In this document: positions 15,838 to 26,083 of the stretch, piece by piece
How positions within the stretch are numbered: the stretch's first letter is position 1
How the letters are laid out: each line of letters starts with the position of its first letter
Assembly (NCBI RefSeq): GCF_000380165.1
Contig: NZ_KB904680.1
Coordinates: 62,001-126,000, forward strand
Reading direction: 5' to 3'
Length of the DNA: 64,000 nt
DNA from: Wenjunlia vitaminophila DSM 41686
GTDB taxonomy: Bacteria; Actinomycetota; Actinomycetes; Streptomycetales; Streptomycetaceae
Program-made: the position numbers and the translations under genes
The notes under the pieces: generated by a model
Seen by the model: the letters and a program-made list of their open reading frames with translations, nothing else
Databases searched by the model: none
Told to the model about the DNA's origin: nothing

Positions 15838-18024
15838 TCAGACGTTGACCTCTTCGCCCACCTCGGCCGGTGCGGCCGGGGTGCCAGGGAGGGCCTTCGG
15901 CGCCCGACGCCCGGGCATCCACCAGTTGGCCTTGCCGCACAGTTCCATCACCGCGGGGACGAGGACCATCCGGATGATGGTGGCGTCGATGAACACCGCG
16001 ACGGCCATGCCCAGACCGATCTGCTTGACCGACACGTCGGGGCCGAGCAGGGAGGTCGTGAAGACGGCGATCATGATGGCGGCGGCGGCCGTGATGAGTT
16101 TGGCGGTGCGTGCCAGTCCGCGGGTGACGGCCGTCCCGGTGTCGCCGGTGCGCTCGTACTCCTCGTGTATCCGCGAGATCAGGAAGACCTCGTAGTCCAT
16201 CGAAAGCCCGAACAGGAGCGGGAACATCATCATCGGTACCCAGGTCGTGATCGGCATGTCGGTGGGGAAGCCGAGGGCCGAACCGAACCAACCCCACTGG
16301 ACGACCGCGACCAGCACGCCGTAGGCGGCGCCGATCGACAGCAGGTTCATCACGGCGGCCTGGAGCGCGATCGTGACCGACCTGACCAGCACGACCAGGA
16401 GCAGCAGGGACATGGAGATGACGACCGCGATCATCAGGGGCAGGCGCGAGCTGGTGTCCTCGGCGAAGTCGATCGCGCCGGCGTTCGGGCCGCCGACGTG
16501 GACATCGTCGCCTCCGGGTGTCTCGGGCAGCACGTCGTCGCGGAGTTCGTGCACCAGGTTCGCGGTCGCCTCCTCCTGGAATCCGGTCCTGGGGAACGCC
16601 ACGAAGGTGGCGGCCTGTTCGTCCTTGCTGAACCGGGGCTCCGTGACGTAGGCGATGCCCTCGGTCCCGCGGACCGCTTCGACGACGGGACGCAGATCGG
16701 CGTCCTTGGACTCGACCGGGGTGGCGAAGATGAGGGGTGCGCTGTACCCGGGGCCGAAGCCCTCGGAGACGATCTCGTAGGAGATGTAGCTGCTCCTGTC
16801 GTGGGGCTGGACACTGGCGTCCGGCAGGCTCAGCCGCATCGACAGCACGGGGGCGGCCAGCACCAGCAGGCCCGCGGTGGCCAGGACCGCGGCGACCAGT
16901 GGCCTGCGCTGCACCACGCCCGCCCAGCGCTCGGCGGCGGTGCGGCGCTCCCGGGACGGGACGCTGACGGCCGCGCGCCGGCGGGACGTCCGACGGGGCA
17001 GGCGCAACGAATCGATCTTGTGGCCGGTGAAGCCCAGGAAGGCCGGCAGCAGGGTCACCGCGGCGATCATCGTCACCAGCACGGTCACCGACGCGCCGAT
17101 GGCCACGCCGGTCATCATCTTCTGCCCCATGGCGACCAGGCCCAGCAGGGCGATCATAACGGTGGTGCCGGCGAACAGCACCGCGTGACCCGCCGTGGTG
17201 ATGGCCTTGACCGTGGCGGTCTCGGGCTCGTCACCGTCGTGCAGACTCTCCTTGTAGCGGGTCACGATGAACAGGGCGTAGTCGATGCCGACGCCGAGCC
17301 CGATCAACGCGGCGACGAGCACGGTGAAGTCCGGTGAGGGGACCAGGTACCCCACGAGCTTGGTCAGGGCGATGCCGCCGAGGATCGCCATGAGGGCCGT
17401 CACGATCGGCAGACCCATCGCCACCAGTGACCCGAAGGCGATGAACAAGATCACTGCCGCCACCAGGACGCCCACGCTCTCGGTCGGCCCCTGCGCGGGT
17501 GTCTCGGCCTTCTCTGCCTCGTCCCCGCCCAGTCCCAGCGTCACGCCGTCAGCGGAGGCGTCCTTGACCATGGTCACCAGGGGCTTGACGTCGGACTTGT
17601 CCAGGTCCTTGTCGGTCAGCGGGATGGTCGTACGGGCAATGCGACGATCCTTGGTCACCAGGTCCTCGTCCTGGTACGGCGAGGTCACCGGTCCCGTGAC
17701 CGGTGACGCCTCGAGATCGGCGAGGACCTTCTCGATCCTCTGCCGCGCGGCGGGGTCGTCGATGCCCTTCCTCGCCTTGATCGCGAGGGTCAGCGTGTCC
17801 CCCTGCTGCTCGGGGAAGTGCTTCTCGATCAGGGCCTGTGCCCTGGCGGACCCGGAGTCCCCACCGGAGTAGTCGTTGTCGGGAGCGGCGCCGTAGCCGA
17901 AGCCGACGAACGCCACGGCGATGACGCCGATGATCCAGGTCAGGAGGACCAGGCGGCGGCGCCGGTAACAGAACCGGGCCAGTCCCGCCAGAGCTCCGTC
18001 CGAACGGGGAGTCTCGGTTGGCAT
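15838..18024 (-). CDS. MMPL (RND-type) transporter
   Basis: 728 aa from ATG 18024 with GAGGAGA upstream. It has the two-fold MMPL layout: TM1 (LVLLTWIIGVIAVAFVGFGY), a large periplasmic loop, a five-helix bundle (about 190-365) containing LVAALIGLGVGIDYALFIVT, a second TM/loop and a second bundle (about 530-705) with the matching FGLSMDYEVFLISR. The GxGxDY/GLSMDYE motifs are those of proton-driven RND/MMPL pumps for lipids or drugs. It sits alone; a perfect palindrome lies 18 bases upstream of the start, typical of TetR-type control, but no TetR gene is adjacent. Confidence 0.93.
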   Translation of the reverse strand: MPTETPRSDGALAGLARFCYRRRRLVLLTWIIGVIAVAFVGFGYGAAPDNDYSGGDSGSARAQALIEKHFPEQQGDTLTLAIKARKGIDDPAARQRIEKVLADLEASPVTGPVTSPYQDEDLVTKDRRIARTTIPLTDKDLDKSDVKPLVTMVKDASADGVTLGLGGDEAEKAETPAQGPTESVGVLVAAVILFIAFGSLVAMGLPIVTALMAILGGIALTKLVGYLVPSPDFTVLVAALIGLGVGIDYALFIVTRYKESLHDGDEPETATVKAITTAGHAVLFAGTTVMIALLGLVAMGQKMMTGVAIGASVTVLVTMIAAVTLLPAFLGFTGHKIDSLRLPRRTSRRRAAVSVPSRERRTAAERWAGVVQRRPLVAAVLATAGLLVLAAPVLSMRLSLPDASVQPHDRSSYISYEIVSEGFGPGYSAPLIFATPVESKDADLRPVVEAVRGTEGIAYVTEPRFSKDEQAATFVAFPRTGFQEEATANLVHELRDDVLPETPGGDDVHVGGPNAGAIDFAEDTSSRLPLMIAVVISMSLLLLVVLVRSVTIALQAAVMNLLSIGAAYGVLVAVVQWGWFGSALGFPTDMPITTWVPMMMFPLLFGLSMDYEVFLISRIHEEYERTGDTGTAVTRGLARTAKLITAAAAIMIAVFTTSLLGPDVSVKQIGLGMAVAVFIDATIIRMVLVPAVMELCGKANWWMPGRRAPKALPGTPAAPAEVGEEVNV

Positions 18025-18041
18025 TCGTCTTCTCCTCGAGT

Positions 18042-18062
18042 CATTGAGCGTTGCGCTCAATG
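18042..18062 (-). promoter_or_regulatory. Perfect palindromic operator before the MMPL gene
   Basis: CATTGAGCG and CGCTCAATG (18042-18050 and 18054-18062) form a perfect 9-bp inverted repeat around TTG, 18 bases from the MMPL start. Short-spaced dyads of this type are typical TetR-family operators. The cognate regulator is not in the immediate neighbourhood. Confidence 0.65.
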
Positions 18063-18274
18063 CTCGTGATCAAGCTCCCCGGTGTCGTCGTACGGAGGAA
18101 GACACTGCGCCGACCGCGTCTGCTGCGGACGGTGTACTCCGCCGGGAGTACACGCCGGTCAGTCGGGCCGTGGCAGTCGGCCGTCCCCACGCATCGGGGG
18201 CACTGGGTGGGACCAGGCATACTTCTGGTTGCCAACAGGCCTTACTGCACGTTGTGTTGAACGGGGGAACTCGT

Positions 18275-19552
18275 GTGAATCGGCTCGGGCGCGTACTCGG
18301 GGCAGTGGTGGCCGCCGGCCTCCTCACCTCCTGCGGAGGAGGCTCGGGAAGCGATGAACCGGAAGGGTCCCGTGGGTCGCAGACCGCTACGACGCAGCCT
18401 TCGTCGTCCGCCCCTCCTGAGCAGGTCCCACCGACAACACAGTTGTCCGTGCCCGACCTCTATGACCCCTCCCGCGGCTGGGAGTCGGACCTGCCGGGGG
18501 ACCAGCTCGCCCTGCGGCACTCCGGTGCGGTCGCCGTCTTCCGGCAGGGCGGGAAGAACGACGGCACCTTCATCGTGCTCGATGTGACCAACGGCCAGAC
18601 CCTGTGGCGGTCCGAAGTGAAGGGCCACGGCATGATGTCCGCCTTCTCGGCCACCGTGAACGGGAAGGACTACCTGGTCGCCTACGCCTCCGGCGCCAAG
18701 GACGCCGACGTGGTCAGCAAGGGCCAGGAGGTCACGACGATCGACATCTTCCCCGCCCGTGCCGCTGGGGACGACGTCAAGCCGGCTCACCACCTCGAAC
18801 TGGACGGCGACGGTGTCGTCAGCAACGGCGGCGGCGGACTGCTGGTGCACCTGGACGACGACGTGGTGATGACGGTGGACCCGGCCACGGGCGCCACGAA
18901 GACGTACGACCTGCGCACGATGGAGCCGCCAGCCACCGAGTGCAAGCTGTGCTTCGCGTCGACCAAGGCGGTGGCCGTCACGCCGCGCGGGCCGCTGCTG
19001 GCCACCGACACGCAGCCCTACGGCCACTACTGGGTGCCGGGAGCCTGGTCGGGCGGGTCTCTCACCACCAACAGTGAGAACAAGGTGTTCATCGCCCCGA
19101 TCAGCGACTCCCTCATCGCGAAGTGGCACGACGACGGCGTGGCCAACGACACCTGGGCCGTCCTGGACCCCGCCACGGGAGAGGTCCGCGCCAAGGTCGA
19201 CTGCGTGCCCGGTGGGGGCGACGACTCCGACGGAGCCTCCCTGTCCCCCAACGGCCGCTACCTCATCCGCGGCAACACGGCCTTCGACCTGGAGAAGGGC
19301 ACCGGTCTGTGCTTCGAGGAGACCGACCAGGACAAGCCGGTTCACCTGAGCGGTGTGACCGATGACGGCACCGCCTTCGGTATCGGTGCCTCGACCGCCG
19401 ACCAGACCGACCCGCGGGTGACGATCGACCTGGCCACCGGCCAGGTCGAGGCCAGCGACTACGTCGTGACCCCGTTCGCGGACTACTCCGGATACGGTCT
19501 GTTCTGGGAGGACTCCACGAACACCATGGTCGCCTACCCACACGCCAAGTGA
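18275..19552 (+). CDS. Lipoprotein with PQQ-like beta-propeller domain
   Basis: 425 aa from GTG 18275 after a GGGGGAAC ribosome site. Signal peptide and lipobox: RVLGAVVAAGLLTSCGGG (Cys about residue 19). A Ser/Thr/Pro linker (about 25-60) leads to a repeated beta-blade pattern such as VLDVTNGQTLWRSEVKG, VMTVDPATGATKTYDL, AVLDPATGEVRAKVDC and TIDLATGQVEAS, as in PQQ-binding-like or WD-type propellers. Cys pairs (CKLCF) may be structural. It would sit on the outer face of the membrane; ligand unknown. Confidence 0.82.
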   Translation: MNRLGRVLGAVVAAGLLTSCGGGSGSDEPEGSRGSQTATTQPSSSAPPEQVPPTTQLSVPDLYDPSRGWESDLPGDQLALRHSGAVAVFRQGGKNDGTFIVLDVTNGQTLWRSEVKGHGMMSAFSATVNGKDYLVAYASGAKDADVVSKGQEVTTIDIFPARAAGDDVKPAHHLELDGDGVVSNGGGGLLVHLDDDVVMTVDPATGATKTYDLRTMEPPATECKLCFASTKAVAVTPRGPLLATDTQPYGHYWVPGAWSGGSLTTNSENKVFIAPISDSLIAKWHDDGVANDTWAVLDPATGEVRAKVDCVPGGGDDSDGASLSPNGRYLIRGNTAFDLEKGTGLCFEETDQDKPVHLSGVTDDGTAFGIGASTADQTDPRVTIDLATGQVEASDYVVTPFADYSGYGLFWEDSTNTMVAYPHAK

Positions 19553-19711
19553 CCTCGGCCCCCGGTGCTGGCCACGGCGTCGAGCTCCTCGAAGCGAAAC
19601 TGGAGCTCCGTCCGTCGTTCCCGCTGCGGGTGGTCACCAAGCACAGCGAGGAGGTGTGCGCCGTCCTGGAGTGGTTCGTGCACACCGCGAGCACCCACCG
19701 CGGCGGGAACT
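19550..19711 (+). CDS. Possible short coupled ORF (54 aa, uncertain)
   Basis: A GTG overlapping the lipoprotein stop opens a 54-codon frame containing LLEAKLELRPSFPLRVVTKH and EEVCAVLEWFVHTA. Its composition is protein-like, and the end resembles the C-terminus of a LysR-type substrate-binding domain, so it may be a gene fragment rather than a working gene. A hairpin follows at 19722. Confidence 0.3.
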
Positions 19712-19721
19712 GACCGGCTGT

Positions 19722-19746
19722 GTGACGTCCCACGGCCGGACGTCAC
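19722..19746. terminator. Hairpin between convergent genes
   Basis: GTGACGTCC (19722-19730) pairs perfectly with GGACGTCAC (19738-19746) over a 7-base loop. It lies between the plus-strand lipoprotein region and the 3' end of the giant ATPase on the minus strand, so it may terminate from either side. Confidence 0.5.
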
Positions 19747-19822
19747 TGCTGGCCAGAGGCCAGATGGTCGCCGGGGTCAACGGTGTGCGGGCGCTGCCCG
19801 CACACCGGTCGAGGGTCGTCCC

Positions 19823-22800
19823 TCACCCCCTTCGCGACCAACAGCCCCGAAGAACCGGTTCCATCCGCAGTCGCGAGCCGTCCCGTTCCAGGGCCTGGAT
19901 GGCCTCCAGGCAGGCACAAGCCCAGACGGCGTCCTCCTTCCGGACTCCGTGGTACTCGGCAACCGTCAGCAGGTAGTCCTCGCTCTCCCACCCGGTCGCC
20001 CGTTCGGCATCGAGTGCCTGGTAAGTGGCGACGACCACAGGGTCGATGGCGAGGCCTGACGCCGTGACCAGCTCCACGGAAAGTTCCTTCTGCTGGAGCT
20101 CGGCGGCGAGCAGGTGCAGGGCCTCGTCCTGATTGCCCTGTTCGGCGTACAGGTCAAGGGCCCGGTCCAGCAGCATCGGCCAGCCACCGGTGACCTCGAC
20201 CAGCCGGTTCAGCCGGTCGTCCGTGTGAAACGTCTCACTTCGCTGTGCCCAGGAACGCAGGCTCCTTCTGTCATGGCGACGCAACGCCACGGTCAGGGCA
20301 CTGCCGTTGGAGCCGGTCAACAGGTCGCGCCAGAGGCCGAACTGGTCGGTTCCGGCGATCAGGACCACTGCCCTGGTCACACCAGAACGTGACGGCAGCA
20401 GCGTGCGAGCCAGCTCCAGCGCCTCACGACAGTTGTCCACATTCACTTCCTTGTGGGCGAGGTCGCTGATGACGACCCGGCGTTCTCCGGCCTGGCCGGA
20501 GACCAACTGCTGACGGAAGACCTTGGTGCTCCCGATGGCCGGAGCGCTCCAGCCGGGAACCCGGCTGGTGACCGCCCGCAGCGCATCGGCGACGTCACTC
20601 ACTCCTGTGGCGGCTGTCCCAAGGACGACACGAGTCTGGTTGGTATGGCTTCCCAGCAGGTCGTCGATCTGGTTGACGGTGAGCGGGGCAGGTCGCCTGT
20701 TCGGCAGGTCCGGCCTGCCCTCCAGGACAAGGACGTCCTCCAGCTCGCACTCACTCGCCGCACTGTTGAGTTGGGCGACGATCTCCTGCTGGGTGCCGAT
20801 CATGCGCAGAGCGTTGGGGCCGCGCAAGTGCCAGCCCCGACCGTCGTGGTTGGGAGCGAGCACACCGAGCCCCACCATTTCCTGGAGGTACGCGCGGAAC
20901 CCCTCACTGTCGAGGTGGGCGAAACCGGCGTTCCACCAGCTCGCGCACTCCTCACGCAGCTCCACGTCGGTGAGCCTCCGCTCCAGCCCGTAGTGGCGGG
21001 CGTAGTCCGCGAGAACGTTGGCGATGACGCGGTACCGGTCGTCGAGGTTGAGCGTGTCCTTGAAGGCCGCGGTGATGTCCGCCCGAAGGGAGTGGTCTGA
21101 TTCCACCGCCTCCACGTCGGCGGCCTCGATGGTGTACGGCGGCCCGGCCACCCCCCGGGTACGTCGGCGTTGCATCACCTCGACCAGCCGGCTACCGAAC
21201 ATCTGGAGGAGGAAGGGTTGGTAGGAGCAGTAGCCGAGTACCCGGTTCACCAGGTCCATGTCGGCGAACTCGAACCCGAGGGCGCGCATCGGGAGGAGCA
21301 GCAGGTCGGCGGCGAACTGCGGGGCCAGAGGTCCAACGACCGTCGGTGTCTGGGCCAGGTGGCTGTACGGGCCGTTCCGTGCCAGCCTCGTGTACCGCTG
21401 CACGGAGTGCAGACCCGCGAAGACCACTTTGAACCGGTTACGGGTCTCCTCGCAGAGGACCCTCAAACGCCTGGTCTGGGCACACTGCGGTGCGTCGGTC
21501 TCGAAGAAGCGATCGCACTCGTCGAGGAGGACCAGGAGCCGGCGACGTGGATCGACCGCGAGCCAGTTCTTGACGCCGTCGCAGACGCGCTGGTGCGGAT
21601 CAGTCACCCGTGCTTTGCGGCGTTGCTGTTGAGGGAGCACATCCAGCCCACGCCCGGACAGCTCCTGTGCGAGCACGGCCCAGATCGCATCGGCTCCGAG
21701 CGCCGCACCGCCCCCGATGTTGTGGCGGTCCAGGTTCACGTAGACCGAGTGGTGGTACCCCGGCTGCTGCTCCCGGAACCGCTCGCCTGCGTCGTTGAGC
21801 AGAGCGGACTTGCCCAGGCCGCGCCCACCGAAGATGATCTGGGTGCCCTCCGGGTCGATGATGCTCTTGCGTTCGGCATCACGCCCGTAGAACATCTCTC
21901 GACTGATCCGGCCGCGCTTGTCCTTGCGATAGGGGTTGACTCCGCTGAACGGCAGCAGCACCTCGGTCGTTGCGCTCACCTGACGGTTGCCTCGGGCCGC
22001 GATGTAGGCGAGGGCTGCGTCGTCAACGACGAGCAGTGTCGGGCGTGCCGTGGAGTTGGCGGCCAGGGCCGCCCGAGCACTGCTTCCCAGGGTGCCGAAG
22101 TACAGAACCAGCAGGCTCTCCCCACTGGGGTCCTTGGCCGCCTGACTCAGTAGCAGTTCCGCCGCGGGGCGTCCCCACAGGAGCATCAGACGGAGCCTGC
22201 GTCCCTGCTCGAGGATCTCCGACCCGAAGGCGGGAACCCAGGCTCGCCCGTTGAGCTGCACCTTGGAGACCTCGGCGAAGATGTACTCCTCCGTGCGTGG
22301 CAGGTCGTCGCGAAGACGCGCGGACCCCGCCTCGTACCCAAGCAAGGACAGCGCGGGCAGTAGCAGCTCGTGGATGTCCATGCTGCGCCGCTGAGCGGCC
22401 TTGGTGGAGGCGAGCCGGCGCCAACCGTCGAGGGCGTTCGCAGCCCGGACGGCCTCGTCCTCCGAAAGGTGTCGGTAGTCCAGGGCGGACAGGTGGGGGT
22501 GCCGGTCGCGCTCGCGGATCGTCTCGATGAGGTCCCCGGTGATGCCCTTGGGCAGACGGTCGGGGACGGCCGGGAAGAAGTCGGAGAGGTGCGACTTCTC
22601 ACTCCGGGTCTCGGGAACCGGCTCACCCAGTTCGAGGAAGTAGATCACGTCCGCGGCGGTGGCGAGCTGCCCCGCGTCCAGGTGCCTCTGTGCCTGCGCC
22701 CGCTGCTCGGCTGTGATCGCGGGAAGTGCGTCCAGTCGTGCCCGGAGCCGGGCCGCCGCCTCGTCACGGTGCCGGGGCAGCAGCTCGGAGACCTTGTCGA

Positions 22801-25800
22801 GGATGACGCGTACCACGTGGAGTTCCCGCGAGGAGCCGTCCTCGGCCTTGGGGTGGCCATCGGCCAACAGCTCCTGGAGGGCGACGTCCTGTTCGTCGGA
22901 GACGGCACTGTCGAACCTCGCCTGCCGGAGTGCGGCCACGAGCTCCTCGTGTCGGGCGGAGAGCTCGAGGCGGCGCACTTCCTCCGCTTCCGACAGGCGC
23001 GATGGCCAGGAGGGGTCGTAGTGGACGATCAGCGGCGCTGGCAGTCCGCAACCCGCCAGGTCCAGGATGGCCCGTGCGGCCCCAAAGGCGTCGTGCTCGA
23101 GTTGGAGTTCCAGTGCCTCGTCCCATGTGCGACCCACCGCCTCCAGCAGGTCCTGGCACGTGGGTGACGCACCAGGTGGCAGGGGAACCTTGAGCAGCTC
23201 CATGTCCAGGGCCTGCCGTGGGTCGATCCACCCCGTCGTCGTACGGTCTGGCGTACCGCGTTCGAGCTCCGGGCGCAGGTCCTGGAGCGCGTCGCGTGCC
23301 GCCCGCGCCGCGGCGGCGGGCAGTGTCGCACGACGCCGGGCCATCTCCTCCGTATCTGCGACTGCCCGGGGCAAGGCAGTGAGCACGGCCTGACGCATCT
23401 CCGAGATCTCCCGCACGGCCCACTCGTTGTCGGTGGCGGCACGGCTCCTCGGAGACTGGGAGAGCTCGAGCCAGGCCTTGGCGCACTCAACGGTCCGCTG
23501 GACGAGGTTGACCAGGTCCTGCCGCCCCGAGCCCTGGAGGACTCGGCTGCTCGACCCGTGGTCCTTACGGCGCTTCTGGTCCATCCGGTCGATCTCCGAG
23601 TGGATGTCGCTCAACCGTGACCACCTTTCGATGGTCTCCCGCATCTGCGTCTCGGCCTGCGCATCGGCCTGAGGATCGGCGTCGATGACCGCCCTGAGGG
23701 TACTTCCAAGAATCCCGGTCGGGCGCAGCCACTCCTTCGCTATCTCGGTGGCCCGATGGAAACGAAGGCGCTGGGTCTTGAGCAGCCCCCGGGCGACATC
23801 GGCGATCTCCCGCCGCTCCGCCTCGAATTCCGTCATGGTCATGATAACGGCCATGGGGGGCGCGATGAGCATGGCTCCGTTGAGCGCCCGGTCCGCAACG
23901 GCGACGGCGACGGCAGACAGCCCATTGGGGAGCCGTGGCGCCAGCGCCTTGAGCTGCGCACCCGCCACGTGCTCACCGGTGAGCAGGGCGGCACGGATGA
24001 GCGCGGGGAGCGCCACCAGCTCCACGCCCTCCGTCGCGCGCGCGTCGGCCGCGTCCCAGTTCTGAAGCACCTCCTCGACGAGCCGCGAACCGCTGGTGTA
24101 CCCGGGACGCAGGCCGGTGCAGACCGCGGCGAGGCGCAGGGCCGCCTCCTCGGCAGCGGAGCGACCGGCCGCCTTCGAGAGGTGCGCGGCGAGCCCGAAG
24201 CGCCCCTCGGTCACCAACCGAGCGATCACGTCGTCCACGTCGAAGCCGGGAGTTTCGGGCTCAGCGGCGCTCTCGCTGGGCGCTGACTCCGGTTCCCCGG
24301 CGGCCGGGGACGTGGGGGAATCGTCGCTGTCCTTCGAGGGTTCCTCGTCGCCCCGCCCCGCATTGTCCGGCTGCCGCACCGTGGTCAGTCCCGCCGGTTC
24401 CGGATCGCGGCCTCCCGTGGGCTCGGCCGGACCGGTCATCTCCCGGTCGTTGGTCCCGTGCCCCTCCTGCGTGCCGGGTGGGGACAGGTGGGTGGGTTGG
24501 TGCGTGCCGTTGGAGGGGGTCAGGGCGCTACGTTCGGGGGCATCGGCCGGGGCAGCCTGGGACTCCGGCGACGGCACGGGCCAGTCTTCCGGGATACTCG
24601 TCGGTTCCGAGCGACACGACTGCTGCTCCTGCGCCCCGGAGCTGGTCGGCCGGGCATCGATTGAGCGGCCCGTCTCGGGCAGGAACAACTCCTCATACCT
24701 GAGGGCCACCAGCGCGCAGTCCGGCAGGCCCATGCCGACCTGCTGCCGCAGCGCTTCGACCTGCTCCTTCTCCCGAGGCTGTTCTCGCAGCTCGACGAGC
24801 TCCACCAGCGCAACGAGCGCCGCTGCTCGCCGTTGGGCGCCTGTCTCCCACGACGAGGTGTCCAGCAGATCGCGGGCGTGGCCAAGGGCTGTCTCCAGGA
24901 CCGCAGTGAGTGCGGCATCCGCCGGACACTCCATCGTGAGCAGTCTCCGCAGGGCCTCGCGGACGGCGCGGTCCCGGTCGCGTTCCGAGCAGTGAGCTGC
25001 CACGGCCTCGGCCAGGGTGTCCAGGCGGCACTCGACCCCTTTGATTCCCACCGCCTCGAGGGCCTGGTTCACCTGCGCATAGGCGGCGGGCAAGGCTCCG
25101 AGGGCGCCGAGATCGTTCGTCGCCGGGGGAAGGCCGCCGGTAACCGCGTCGTCCACCCGCCGCACCGCACCCCGGGCGGCGACGACCAGTGCCGTCAGGT
25201 GGTCCAGCGCGGCGCCCGGCTCCATGACCGCGCCCGGCTCGTGACGTTCCCCATTGTCAGTCGCGTCCTGATCGCTCGGCATGCCGGTCGGCGCGGTGTC
25301 TCTGGGCGAGGGGGCGGCAGCAACGGGGGATCCACTCGCCTCGTGATCGGGGGTGGTGGCCGAAGCTGGCTGAACGTCCGAGCCTGCGTGGGCGCCCTCC
25401 TCCCGCGGGGCCACGGGTTGTCCGGTACGCGTCCGTGACTGGTGTCCCTGGCCGGGAACTGCCTGCGGGGTGGCCTCCACCACTCGTGCGGCTGCTTCCC
25501 GGAGCGTCTCGAGCTGAGCAGGCGCCGCGGTGACGCCGAGCCAGCCCTGACTGGCCAACCACACCAGCGCCCTGGCGTCCACCGCGGAGGCCTCACACCA
25601 GGCGAAGACAGCGAGACGGACGAGGTTCGGGCTCCATCGCTGGCACGGGTCCGTCGTTTCGAGTCGCTCGTCGTGCTGCCAGGCGGCCATGGCCACGTCT
25701 TCGATGACGCGCGAGGTCAGCCCCTGCGCCGGGCACGCGCACGCCTTCTTGCACGCCTCCCGCTGAAGCCTGCTGAGCACATCACCGCACAGCGACTTGC

Positions 25801-26035
25801 TCGGCTTGCGCGGCGTGGTCAGGGGAATGCCGAGTTCACGCAGGAGGAGTTTTCGCTCGCCCATGAACAACGACGTGAACGCCAGCGCCACCTCGTCCGT
25901 GGTGAGGACGCCCAACGCGTCACAGACGGGCGTTTCTAGGGCGTTCAGGGCTCGAGCGAGGTCCTCGAGCAGGTGGACGGGGGTGCCCGGTGGGGACAGT
26001 GGTGGTTGTGCGATGACCCGGTACCGGTCGTGCAT
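19823..26035 (-). CDS. Giant STAND-like P-loop ATPase, defence-island gene
   Basis: 2070 aa from ATG 26035 (GGAG 6 bases upstream). The N-terminal ~1300 residues are mostly helical with two Ser/Pro/Glu-rich disordered linkers (about 200-260 and 470-590) and a Cys cluster CKKACACPAQG near residue 95. A STAND-type NTPase follows: MFYGRDAERKSI, Walker A IFGGRGLGKSALL at about 1405, Walker B LLVLLDECDRF at about 1505 and a sensor-like FKVVFAGLHSVQRY. The last ~450 residues include a second, Walker-less ATPase-like fold (VVLGTAATGVSDVADALRA, VVLIAGTDQFGLWRDLL). Proteins of this build usually sense an invader and oligomerise; no toxic effector domain is recognisable. It is the last of three large co-directional genes behind drmC. 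Confidence 0.8.
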   Translation of the reverse strand: MHDRYRVIAQPPLSPPGTPVHLLEDLARALNALETPVCDALGVLTTDEVALAFTSLFMGERKLLLRELGIPLTTPRKPSKSLCGDVLSRLQREACKKACACPAQGLTSRVIEDVAMAAWQHDERLETTDPCQRWSPNLVRLAVFAWCEASAVDARALVWLASQGWLGVTAAPAQLETLREAAARVVEATPQAVPGQGHQSRTRTGQPVAPREEGAHAGSDVQPASATTPDHEASGSPVAAAPSPRDTAPTGMPSDQDATDNGERHEPGAVMEPGAALDHLTALVVAARGAVRRVDDAVTGGLPPATNDLGALGALPAAYAQVNQALEAVGIKGVECRLDTLAEAVAAHCSERDRDRAVREALRRLLTMECPADAALTAVLETALGHARDLLDTSSWETGAQRRAAALVALVELVELREQPREKEQVEALRQQVGMGLPDCALVALRYEELFLPETGRSIDARPTSSGAQEQQSCRSEPTSIPEDWPVPSPESQAAPADAPERSALTPSNGTHQPTHLSPPGTQEGHGTNDREMTGPAEPTGGRDPEPAGLTTVRQPDNAGRGDEEPSKDSDDSPTSPAAGEPESAPSESAAEPETPGFDVDDVIARLVTEGRFGLAAHLSKAAGRSAAEEAALRLAAVCTGLRPGYTSGSRLVEEVLQNWDAADARATEGVELVALPALIRAALLTGEHVAGAQLKALAPRLPNGLSAVAVAVADRALNGAMLIAPPMAVIMTMTEFEAERREIADVARGLLKTQRLRFHRATEIAKEWLRPTGILGSTLRAVIDADPQADAQAETQMRETIERWSRLSDIHSEIDRMDQKRRKDHGSSSRVLQGSGRQDLVNLVQRTVECAKAWLELSQSPRSRAATDNEWAVREISEMRQAVLTALPRAVADTEEMARRRATLPAAAARAARDALQDLRPELERGTPDRTTTGWIDPRQALDMELLKVPLPPGASPTCQDLLEAVGRTWDEALELQLEHDAFGAARAILDLAGCGLPAPLIVHYDPSWPSRLSEAEEVRRLELSARHEELVAALRQARFDSAVSDEQDVALQELLADGHPKAEDGSSRELHVVRVILDKVSELLPRHRDEAAARLRARLDALPAITAEQRAQAQRHLDAGQLATAADVIYFLELGEPVPETRSEKSHLSDFFPAVPDRLPKGITGDLIETIRERDRHPHLSALDYRHLSEDEAVRAANALDGWRRLASTKAAQRRSMDIHELLLPALSLLGYEAGSARLRDDLPRTEEYIFAEVSKVQLNGRAWVPAFGSEILEQGRRLRLMLLWGRPAAELLLSQAAKDPSGESLLVLYFGTLGSSARAALAANSTARPTLLVVDDAALAYIAARGNRQVSATTEVLLPFSGVNPYRKDKRGRISREMFYGRDAERKSIIDPEGTQIIFGGRGLGKSALLNDAGERFREQQPGYHHSVYVNLDRHNIGGGAALGADAIWAVLAQELSGRGLDVLPQQQRRKARVTDPHQRVCDGVKNWLAVDPRRRLLVLLDECDRFFETDAPQCAQTRRLRVLCEETRNRFKVVFAGLHSVQRYTRLARNGPYSHLAQTPTVVGPLAPQFAADLLLLPMRALGFEFADMDLVNRVLGYCSYQPFLLQMFGSRLVEVMQRRRTRGVAGPPYTIEAADVEAVESDHSLRADITAAFKDTLNLDDRYRVIANVLADYARHYGLERRLTDVELREECASWWNAGFAHLDSEGFRAYLQEMVGLGVLAPNHDGRGWHLRGPNALRMIGTQQEIVAQLNSAASECELEDVLVLEGRPDLPNRRPAPLTVNQIDDLLGSHTNQTRVVLGTAATGVSDVADALRAVTSRVPGWSAPAIGSTKVFRQQLVSGQAGERRVVISDLAHKEVNVDNCREALELARTLLPSRSGVTRAVVLIAGTDQFGLWRDLLTGSNGSALTVALRRHDRRSLRSWAQRSETFHTDDRLNRLVEVTGGWPMLLDRALDLYAEQGNQDEALHLLAAELQQKELSVELVTASGLAIDPVVVATYQALDAERATGWESEDYLLTVAEYHGVRKEDAVWACACLEAIQALERDGSRLRMEPVLRGCWSRRG

Positions 26036-26083
26036 ACGTGCTCCGTTCAACGAAGGTGAAGGTGGAGAAAGTGTGGGTCGCCG

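Noticed and set aside
15730-17337. 535-aa plus-strand open frame
   Set aside because: Antisense to the MMPL transporter; His/Gly/Asp-rich text without motifs.
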